Shown one piece after another: positions 1 through 10,200 of a stretch of DNA of 64,000 bases (within the stretch, counting starts at the first letter, position 1; every line of letters begins with the position of its first letter). The stretch spans positions 496,001 to 560,000 of the forward strand of contig JAYJMM010000114.1 of the NCBI GenBank assembly GCA_037349105.1, given 5' to 3'. A program made the translations under genes and the position numbers. Source of the DNA: Limnomonas spitsbergensis. Taxonomy: Eukaryota > Chlorophyta > Chlorophyceae > Chlamydomonadales. The notes beneath the pieces are model-generated. The model worked only from the letters and a program-made list of their open reading frames with translations, had not been told where the DNA came from and did not search any database.

Positions 1-59
1 TTCTTTCTCTTTTTATGCTCTCCACAAGCAGCTTGCAAGGCAGCAGACAGGTCTCGTTG

Positions 60-1115
60 AAATCGATGGGACACTAGGGTCTGGGAGCCTACGCCCTCAT
101 TGAAAATCAGGGTTTGGGAGCCTACGCTCGCATTGGAAAGTAGGGTTTGGGAGCCTACGCCCTCATTGGAAAGTAGGTTTGGGGAGCCTAACCCCTCATT
201 GGAAAGTAGGGTTGGGGAGCCTACGCCTTCATTGAAAAGTAGGGTTTGGGAGCCTATCCCCTCATTGGAAAGTAGGGTTTGGGAGCCTACCCCCTCATTG
301 GAAAGTAGGGTTTGGGAGCCTACCCCCTCATTGGAAAGTAGGGTTTGAGAGCCTACGCCCTCATTGGAAAGTAGGGTTTGGGAGCCTACCCCCTCATTGG
401 AAAGTAGGGTTGGGGAGCCTACGCCCTCATTGGAAAGTAGGGTTTGAGAGCCTACGCCCTCATTGGAAACTAGGGTTTGGGAGCCTACGCCCTCATTGGA
501 AAGTAGGGTTTGGGAGCCTACCCCCTCATTGGAAAGTAGGGTTGGGGAGCCTACGCCCTCATTGGAAAGTAGGGTTTGAGAGCCTACGCCCTCATTGAAA
601 ACTAGGGTTTGGGAGCCTACCCCCTCATTGGAAAGTAGGGTTTGGGAGCCTAACCCCTCATTGGAAAGTAGGGTTTGGGAGCCTACGCCCTCATTGGAAA
701 GTAGGGTTTGGGAGCCTATCCCCTCCTTGAACAATAGGTTTGGGGAGCCTACGCCCTCATTGGAAAGTAGGGTTTGGGAGCCTACGCCCTCATTAAAAAG
801 TAGGGTTTGGGAGCCTAACCCCTCATTGGAAAGTAGGGTTTGGGAGCCTAACCCCTCATTGGAAAGTAGGGTTTGGGAGCCTACGCCCTAATTGGAAAGT
901 AGGGTTTGGGAGCCTATCCCCTCCTTGAACAGTAGGTTTAGGGATCCTAACCCCTCATTGGAAAGTAGGGTTTGGGAGCCTAACCCCTCATTGGAAAGTA
1001 GGGTTTGGGAGCCTACGCCCTCATTGGAAAGTAGGGTTTGGGAGCCTATCCCCTCCTTGAACAGTAGGTTTAGGGAGCCTACCCCTTCATTGGAAAGTAG
1101 GGTTTGGACCCCCCC
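60..1115. repeat. 33-bp minisatellite, about 31 copies
   Basis: Tandem array whose unit begins GTAGGGTTTGGGAGCC and ends CCTCATTGGAAA. Copies differ at a few positions (ACGCCC, ACCCCC or AACCCC in the middle; some units carry CTTGAACA). Because 33 is a multiple of three, each frame stays open for long stretches and gives repetitive SRVWEPTPSLE-like peptides. I read these as by-products, not genes. The array may lie in an intron or 3' flank of the minus-strand gene to its right. Confidence 0.93.
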
Positions 1116-1224
1116 TTATGAAAATGCGGATATGTCAGCTGATGGGAGGGGGGAATTCTGTCCCTGCGCAGGACAGAGCAGCCGGCCTCTGAGCAGACAT
1201 GCCCCAGGGCTGAGAAAGGCTGTG

Positions 1225-1560
1225 CTCCATTTTTTGTGGCTCACAGCTACAGCTCAGCTACAGTTCAGTTACGAAGCTCGTCCAAGGGAGGAGGTCCCAT
1301 GCGCGGTCAACCATGCTGCTTAAGCCTGTGTAAGTGGGCCGGCCGAAGTTTTGCTCCAATTGAGTGTTTGCGGTGTTTCGTTTATCGTGACTCAGCGATG
1401 GGTCAGCTACACTCTGGCCTCTGGCCAGAGGCCCCGTTGTGGCCGGCCAAAGTGCCCTGGGCATCAGTTGAGGCCGGGGTCCTTGTTTAATCTCAATCCT
1501 GCCTTTGACGGCCACGGGGCGGCCTGCCGAAGGTGGACAGGTAGCCGAAGGAAGATGCAA
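1225..1560 (+). repeat. dispersed repeat, copy 1
   Basis: Contains CAGCTACAGCTCAGCTACAG followed by GGCCGG-rich sequence and a 'ttnaatcctaat/ctcaatcctgcc...ggggcggcctg' block. Similar blocks occur at about 4010-4180 in the same orientation and about 6535-6730 inverted. The three copies are probably an old MITE-like family scattered through introns. No terminal repeats or target duplication were defined. Confidence 0.45.
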
Positions 1561-1661
1561 TCATACTTTGCCGCTGGCAGCCGCAGGGCGGCCCAGCCAA
1601 AGTGTACTGACACCCGGAACAACATACACTGGAGGCGGCCCGAGGGTGCAGTCCTGCTCAC

Positions 1662-2489
1662 CTTTGCACCTAGCGCCTCGTCCGTGATCTGAAGCACGTT
1701 TTCCTCATCAAAGCTGACCTTCTCCCCTAGAGCGCCTGAGATCTTGGCCTTGCCGGTCTGTGGTGACAGGGGGGGGGGGGGACGCAGCGGCATGGAGTCA
1801 GAGAGACGCATGCGGTTCACGCATGAGGGCGTACAGCCGGTTGACATGGTACGAGCACCTCGGTGTACCGGCTACCAGGCATGGAAACTAAAAGAGGTTT
1901 CAGTCAGGTGTGACCCAGCCTGACAGATGCATGAGGTGCAGTGCACGTTGCTCGGCTGTAAGCGCCCCCCCGGTGCCACTTACCAGTAGTGAGATGAAGT
2001 CGATTGGACTTCTGATGTCCACTGTATCCTGAAGCTCGCCATCAGCATCCAGCAGGGCCGTTCCAATCGCGACGCACAGCGATGACTGGGCATCGGCGTG
2101 CTGCAAGCAGGGAAGGCTGACGTCATCAACATGGCCAAGTACGCACGTTCATTCATAAATTGGGCGTCATGATGCCTGAATGTTTACCTGCAGCTCCTCC
2201 TCCGTCTCCTGCAGGATGACATGCCTGAACTCCCGCAGCCGGCACATCGCCGACAGGTGATTTCGAACAACTTCTATGTATGACTGCAGGACCTCCTCAA
2301 TCCCGGGAAACTCCTCGACCTCAATCTCCTGCATGGCGTCATCGCCCAGGGTGCGATACAAATCGGCGAATCAGAGACGTCCCATGCCCATCGCGATCCA
2401 TGTCTCCATTCAAAAGTCTTTCAGTGACTCACAGACAACAACGATCGACCGCCATCATTATGGAACACCACCACCAGCTTCTCAGCCAT
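1662..2489 (-). CDS. unrecognised multi-exon gene, 5' part (137 codons visible)
   Basis: Four exons read on the minus strand: 2489-2433 (ATG, MAEKLVVVFHNDGG), 2328-2188, 2100-1984 and 1757-1662. Every exon is a multiple of three and joins in phase 0. Donors are GTGAGT (2432), GTAAAC (2187), GTAAGT (1983) and GTGAGC (1661). Acceptors at 2101 (TGCTTGCAG) and 1758 (TCACCACAG) are good; the acceptor at 2329 (CATGCAG) has a weak pyrimidine tract, so the exon 1-2 join is the least certain. The peptide is acidic and probably helical, for example EIEVEEFPGIEEVLQ and EETEEELQ. No family is recognised. The gene has no stop yet at 1662 and must continue to lower coordinates, perhaps beyond the minisatellite and the window. 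It is divergent from the U-box gene. Confidence 0.6.
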
Positions 2490-2759
2490 CTTGGCACCTC
2501 CTGATGGCTGAGTTGATGAAGTCTAATATGTTGATTCTTATCCCTAGAGGATTGCAGTGCACTCGGTTCCTTGCTTGGGTGTTCACACAACAAACAAGTA
2601 CTCGATCCACACTTCCGAACGCTCATTTTCACCTGAGAGGATCTCGTCATTGTCATCCTGTCGGCAGATTTGACAGCTTCTGGTTCTCCAGTATACATAT
2701 CTAACGACGCATTTTCCTCATCATCAGTGATAAATATTCCACCGCCGATCTCACCCAGC
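2490..2759. promoter_or_regulatory. probable shared promoter region between divergent genes
   Basis: About 270 bp lie between the predicted ATG of the minus-strand gene (2489) and that of the ankyrin/U-box gene (2760). It should hold both promoters. I see no clear TATA box. The assignment follows from the head-to-head layout only. Confidence 0.4.
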
Positions 2760-5700
2760 ATGGGCAACAACTTTTCCCCCTTGCACAGAGCAGTGACTGA
2801 GAACAACCTGTCCTCCCTATGCGTGGAGATTCAGTACCACTCCAATCGCATTGATGAGCAGGAGGAGGAGGTGCGGACCGTCAAGCCCTAGAACTGCATG
2901 CTTAGAAGACAGAATATCGAGATACCCTAGATCCTCAAAGCCATGCCCAGAAAACGCCACCAACACAGTCCTAGGTGTGGATGAGGCATGAGCGCGCAGC
3001 CCAGCTCCAGATACAGAGAACTGAACACGTTTCCGTCCTCCCCTTGTCCCCTCCTTGCGCCCCCACACAGCACAAAATGACTGCCCTGATGATAGCATGT
3101 GCCAAGGGGTACGCCCCCATTGCCAGGGAGCTCCTTCGGCGTGGTGCCGCAACTGACCTGGTGGATAAGGTGCGAATGGACCGGTGCATCCTAGGCGGGG
3201 CGAGATGAGAACCGCGGTGTGCGTCTTGGGCTGGGCGAGGTGTGAACCGCGGTGTGCATCCTGGGGTGAACAAAGTGTGAACCCAGGTTTGCATCCTAGA
3301 TTGGACCAGGTTTGAACCCAGGTGTGCATCCTAGATTGGACAAGGTTTGAACCCAGGTGTGCATCCTAGATTGGACAAGGTGTGAACCCAGGTGTGCTTT
3401 CTGGACTGCACAAAGTGTGAACCGCTTTGTGCATTCTGGGTTACCTGCCACCAGATGGCCGCATAGAAATGACTCAAGGGTCTTGATCTCAGGAGCCTAA
3501 AGCAGATACAACTTCGTGGTATCCCACCTAGTGCTACAGCCAAACAGGTGGCTTCCTTCATACACGCCCCAGGATGTACTGATTGATTAATTTACAGAAG
3601 ATCGAGTGAAAAGTGATAGGAAAGAGTGCTACCCCTGTTATCACTGCAGCACTGCGGTGGATTCCCTTGGCCTTCCCTCAAATTTAACATTGTCAAGGGG
3701 CGAGGGAATCATTACACATACTAATTCTCAGTCATCCTGACCAGGTTCAGTTAGGAATCGAGTTTGTGTCTAACTTTTCGTCGCAGGGAAGCATTAAATA
3801 AACAGCTATTTTCAAACCTGCGGGCAATTCAGATGTACGGATAGACACAAAATAATGATAAGAATGATAAGAATGACAAGAATGATACATCCTTCAGCCT
3901 ATAAGCCCGCTGCCTGCTGATAATACCCGCGAAAGTATTCAGCCCTATATTGGCTCCGAAACCTTACCGCAGTCGCAGCATGCAGAGTTTTTACGGCTAC
4001 CATGCCAGCCTTTATTTTCTTGTGACTCAGCTACTTTCAGCTACATTCCGGCAGCTGGCCGGAGACCCCATTCGTGGCCAGCCTTGCTCCTTTGGTCACA
4101 AGTTGCAGGCCGGTCCAGGTTCGATCCTAATCGGGCCTTAGGAGGCTGAGGGGCGGCCTGTCGAATTTGAACTTACAGGTCAAAAAATAAGCGCTGTACC
4201 TCGGCCTTACAGCCGCATGCCTCCCCCCCACACTCAAAAGAAGCGCCGCATGCCTTCCTCCCCCCGGGGGTATAGGATGGACGCACCAACCTTACACCCG
4301 CCTGCCTTCCCCCTCCCGTGGGGTGGATGTAGGATGGACGCACCGCCCTGCCCACACTTTTCATCAGTGTCCGCCTGCCCACACTTGTTGGATGTAGGAT
4401 GGACGCACCGCCCTGCACCTTGCCTGCCTCGGGGACCATGTGGATTGCGTCAAGGCCCTCATGCATCCGGACCATGTGACATCCAGGCCCGCAAGGAGGG
4501 ACATCCAAGACACGGTGGGGGAAGGGGGGAAGGGTGAAGGGGGGGGATCCTGATGGCAGGCTTTATGGTGATGGGGGGGTACTGGTAGATGGTTAAGGTG
4601 TAAGTGTGCCAACCTGATGGCAGGGTTCAGGGTGAAGGGGGGGGGTCCTGATGGCAGGGTTTAGGGTGAAGGGGGGGGGAGGGGTCCTGATGGCAGGCTT
4701 TATGGTGATGGGGGGGTTCTGGTAGATGGTTAAGGTGTAAGTGTGCCAACCTGATGACAGGGTTCAGGGTGAAGGGGGGGGGGGGGCTGATGGCAGGGTT
4801 CAGGGTGAAGGGGGGGGGTCCTGATGGCAGGGTGAAAGGGTGAAAGGGGGGGGGGTCCTGATAGCAGGGTTTAGGGTGAAGGGGGGTGGATCCTGATGGT
4901 AGGGTTCAGGGTGAAGGGGGAGGGTCCTGATGGCAGGGTTCAGGGTGAAGGGGGGGGGGTCCTGATAACAGGGTTTAGGGTGAAGGGGGGTGGATCCTGA
5001 TGGGTGGGAGAAAAAGAGGGAAGACTTACTTTAAGGTGAAACCCAAACCCTAAACCCTGTTTGACCCCCTTCATGGAGCAAGACTTGCTTTGACCTTAAA
5101 AGCCCTCAACCCTTCTTGACCCCGTTCAGACGGGAAATGCTTGCTTTGACCGCAACCCTATACCCTTAACCTCAAACCCTTCTTGACCCCGTGCAGGCAG
5201 GCAAGACTTGCTTTGACCTTAATACTCAATCCTTAACCCTACGCCCTCAACCCTCAACCCTGCTTGACCCCGTGCAGGCGGGCAAGACTTGCTTTGACCT
5301 TATAAACAGGGGCAGCCGCAACAGGGCGAAAATCGCCGCTTAAGAGTTAAATCCTTAAACCTAAGCCCTAAACCCTAAGCCCTTCTTGACTCCGTGCAGG
5401 CGGGCAAGACTTGCTTTGACCTTATAAACAGGGGCAGCCGCAACGGGGGGGCGATCGCTGCCCTTCTCGGCGGCATGCCTGCCCCTGACCCCGCCAGCCA
5501 GCCAAGACCAATATCGGGAGAGACAGCCGCTCAACAGCAGGGTGATCATACGCTCACGCGGTACCCTCAGATACCCACCATGGACATGCTGGGTCGACCG
5601 CCGCAGCCGCCGCAGCAACAGCCGCAACAGCTGCAACAGCCGCAACAGGCTCTGTACGGAACGAACTCTGGCCCTCACTTTGGTTCCGAGTCGCCTGTCG

Positions 5701-7226
5701 TGGGTCAAGATCCGCGTGTGGGCAGTGCTCCCAACCTGACGCCTACCGCTTCCTACCCAGCCTCGGCGAGCCCCAGCTGGCAGGCCCCCAGCGCGGGCAT
5801 GCCTTCGCCGCATTATAGCAGCTGGTCGGGGGAGGGACAGCACCGGCCCAGCGTGGCTGCTGTCGCTGACAAGGACGGGGATGGCGGTTGGGGAGAAGCG
5901 CGAGACGAGGACGACGACTGGGGTGGCGGGGCAGGTGAGAGTGCGGCAGTGTATATATATATATGGGATAGTACTTGAGTGGGTGGTAGCAGGAAGAGCG
6001 GGGCAACGGCAGCGCCCTTCCCTTCTTTACGCTGTGCGTAAGAGTCTTTAATTAAATGGTTACTGGACTGCGTTTGAGGGGCTGCTGGGTGACGGCTGGG
6101 GTGGCGGGGCAGGTGTGAGAGAGAGAGAGAGAGAGAGAGAGGCAGTCTCTATTTTAGTGGGGTACTGGACCAGGTTTGAGGAGCTGCTGGGCAACCCTCA
6201 TCAACCGGCACGGCGACATGCTTTGCAACCAGGTGGGCCGCCACCGCCGTCGCCGCCTGGGCCGCGTCGACAGGAGTAGTAGTTACCGCAGAGACGGCAA
6301 AAACCTTGCCCACCAACCAGGTGCCTCCTTGGGGATAGCTGCGTTTTTCCAGTGGGTATCGGACCTGGTTTGAGGAGCTGCTGGGCACCCTCGTCAAGCG
6401 GTGCAGTGGTGGATGAATGGGCTGCCTTAATCCATGCTCTGACACAATATCTCCTTGTTCATATACCGGTAACCCAAAGGGGTGGTTTTTGTCGACTTGC
6501 ATGCCATTGTATATTTAAATATTTCAGTGTGACACAGACCCCCTTGGCAGGCCAATGGGTGGCGACCATTGGGCCGATGAGGAACACCCCTTGATCGGCC
6601 TTTGGCCCAAGGCCCAGGCAACCCGGCTTGTTGCACCAGGCCCCCCCCGCCGAGGGCGGGATGTAGCTGAGCTGTAGCTGAGCTGTAGCTGGGGTGTAGC
6701 TGAGGTGTAGCCGAAGCACCTGGGAATATGGACTTTTTTGGAGCCAGGCCAGTAGAGTCTGGCCTTCCTGCATCCTTGGAATATGACTTGGGCCCGCCCC
6801 CTCCTGATTTTTGTGATCATGACACGTGTCTCATTGCGTGTGTGGATCACACAGTGTGGATCAACGAGCCAGTCAGCCCTAGTTTGAGCACCAGCTCAAA
6901 TAAAATCAAAACCTGTCGAAGAAATCAGCCAACCCACTGGATGCGATCAAACATGCTGTTGCTTTCTTGTTTTCGTGTGCAGACCCGCCAGCGACCTCTG
7001 GTAGTGCCCCTGATCCCATCATACTCCACCAGCAAGGACCGGCTGGACAGATGCCATGGCAACAGCCGCCGCCGTATCCACCGCAGCAACAGCAGCAGCA
7101 ACAACTGCAACATCAGCAGCAAGCGTCCCAGCCGTGGGCGCCGCCGCATCCACCGCAGCAAAGCCCGGCCATTCCGCCTGCAACGCAGACGCACCCGGCA
7201 TCCCACCAGTGGCCGCAGCAGCAACA

Positions 7227-7258
<32 letters not shown>

Positions 7259-10200
7259 AACATCATCAGCTGCAACAACAACAACAACACCAGCAGCAAC
7301 ACCAGCAGCCGCAAGAGCCTGTGCCCTCCATCTTCTTGTGTCCTATCACCCAAGATATCATGGACGACCCTGTTTTTGCCGCAGACGGGTGAGAGGCAAG
7401 CCCCTAAACCCTGCAATGCAATGCAATGCAATGCAATGCAATGCAATGCAATGCAATGCAATGCAATGCAATGCAATGCAATGCAATGCAATGCAATGCA
7501 ATGCAATGCAATGCAATGCAATGCAATGCAATGCAATGCAATGCAATGCAATGCAATGCAATGCAATGCAATGCAATGCAATGCAATGCAATGCAATGCA
7601 ATGCAATGCAATGCAATGCAATGCAATGCAATGCAATGCAATGCAATGCAATGCAATGCAATGCAATGCAATGCAATGCAATGCAATGCAATGGCGAGAT
7701 GGATGAGACGACAGGGTTCGATATCCAACGCGTGAAAGGGTTTCAGAGTCCAAAAGCCGTCGTCAGCCGAGGAGGAGTGACGGACTTCTAAGGAATGAGC
7801 CCGCAGGTGTTGCTCAAAGCTATTATATATGAACCTTGTCAGCCAGGTTCTTGAGGGTTAAGGTTTTGAGGGTTAAGGGTTTGAGGGTTTATTTATATCC
7901 TTTGTGGGCATATTTCATATGAGGGGCCTTCCTTTGAAGGGGGATAGCCCGAAACCTTTAACCTAAAACCCAAAAGTCCTAAAGCGGTTCTCAATTTTGT
8001 TAGCACCTGGGCCTGCCGAGAGCTGACAATTCGAAAGCTGGGACCTGCCATGCAGCTTAGCACTAATCTTTCATGCTGCTCAGCACTAATCTGCCATGCA
8101 GCTCCGCACTAATCTGCCATGCAGCTCAGCGCTAATCTGCCATGCAGCTCCGCATTAATCTGCCATGCAGCTCCGCACTAATCTGCCATGCAGCTCCGCA
8201 CTAATCTGCCATGCAGCTCCGCACTAATCTGCCATGCAACTCAGCGCTGATCTGCCATGCAGCTCAGCGCTGATCTGCCATGCAGCTCAGCGCTGATCTG
8301 CCATACAGCTCCGCACTAATCTACCGTGTCATGCTCGTCGCTGCATTGCAACATGTGCGATGAAATCGAATTGAGGCCACATGGTGAAGAGACACCAGTG
8401 CCCTTGCTTTGATGGTGTCATGTTGCCGCAGTCATTTCAAACCAAAGCAGACAGCCCAACACTTGAACAGTACAAGTCTTCGGCTCGCGTTCGCTAGGTA
8501 GCATCGCAGAAATATGTCAAACAAGTAATAATAACTAGAACCCTTGTGCACCAGTCGCCCCACGTACCTTCTGGCATGCCCCACTCCCCTTTGAAATACC
8601 CCACACACCCTCTGGCATGCACCACTCCCCTTTGAAATACCCCACGCACCCTCTGGCATGCACCACTCCCCTTTGAAATACCCCACACACCCTCTGGCAT
8701 GCACCACTCCCCTTTGAAATACCCCACGTACCCTCTGGCATGCACCACTCCCCTTTGAAATACCCCACGTACCCTCTGGCATGCACCACTCCCCTTTGAA
8801 ATACCCCACACACCCTCTGGCATGCACCACTCCCCTATGAAATACCCCACGCACCCTCTGGCATGCACTACTCCCCTTTGAAATACCCCACGCACCCTCT
8901 GGCATGCACCACTCCCCTTTGAAATACCCCACACACCCTCTGGCATGCACCACTCCCCTTTGAAATACCCCACACACCCTCTGGCATGCACCACTCCCCT
9001 TTGAAATACCCCACGTACCTTCTGGCATGCACCACACCCCTTTGAAATACCCCACGCACCCTCTGGCATGCACCACTCCCCTTTGAAATACCCCACGCAC
9101 CCTCTGGCATGCACCACTCCCCTTTGAAATACCCCACGCACCTTCTGGCATGCACCACTCCCCTTTGAAATACCCCACGCACCTTCTGGCATGCACCACT
9201 CCCCTTTGAAATACCCCACGCACCTGCTGGCATGCACCACTCCCCTTTGAAATACCCCACGCACCTTCTGGCATGCACCACTCCCCTTTGAAATACCCCA
9301 CGCACCTGCTGGCATGCACCACACCCCTTTGAAATACCCCACGCACCCTCTGGCATGCACCATTCCCCTTTGAAATACCCCACGCACCTTCTGGCATGCA
9401 CCACTCCCCTTTGAAATACTCCACACACACCCTGGCATGCACCACTCCCCTTTGAAATACCCCACGCACCTTCTGGCATGCACCACTCCCCTTTGAAATA
9501 CTCCACACACACCCTGGCATGCACCACACCCCTTTGAAATACCCCACGCACCCTCTGGCATGCACCATTCCCCTTTGAAATACCCCACGCACCTTCTGGC
9601 ATGCACCACTCCCCTTTGAAATACTCCACACACACCCTGGCATGCACCACTCCCCTTTGAAATACCCCACGCACCTTCTGGCATGCACCACTCCCCTTTG
9701 AAATACTCCACACACACCCTGGCATGCACCACTCCCCTTTGAAATACCCCACGCACCCTCTGGCATGTACCACTCCCCTTTGAAATACCCCACGCACCTT
9801 CTGGCATGCACCACTCCCCTTTGAAATACCCCACGCACCCTCTGGCATGCACCACTCCCCTTTGAAATACCCCACACACCCTCTGGCATGCACCACTCCC
9901 CTTTGAAATACCCCACGCACCCTCTGGCATGCACCACACCCCTTTGAAATACCCCACACACCCTCTGGCATGCACCACTCCCCTTTGAAATACCCCACGC
10001 ACCCTCTGGCATGCACTACTCCCCTTTGAAATACCCCACGCACCCTCTGGCATGCACCACTCCCCTTTGAAATACCCCACACACCCTCTGGCATGCACCA
10101 CTCCCCTTTGAAATACCCCACACACCCTCTGGCATGCACCACTCCCCTTTGAAATACCCCACGTACCTTCTGGCATGCACCACACCCCTTTGAAATACCC

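Noticed and set aside
60..1115. Long repetitive frames coding SRVWEPTPSLE-type peptides
   Set aside because: They follow from a 33-bp array with no stop in its unit; there is no start context or splice support, and several frames are open at once.
2429..2806. Minus-strand frame overlapping the first U-box exon
   Set aside because: It starts inside the plus-strand exon and has no splice support; the ATG at 2489 gives a better minus-strand model.
5743..6006. Minus-strand frames opposite exon 3 of the U-box gene
   Set aside because: No conserved motif, and the plus-strand exon has matching phases and ankyrin sequence.
7404..7792. AMQCN / CIALH repeat proteins
   Set aside because: Translation of the (TGCAA)n microsatellite.
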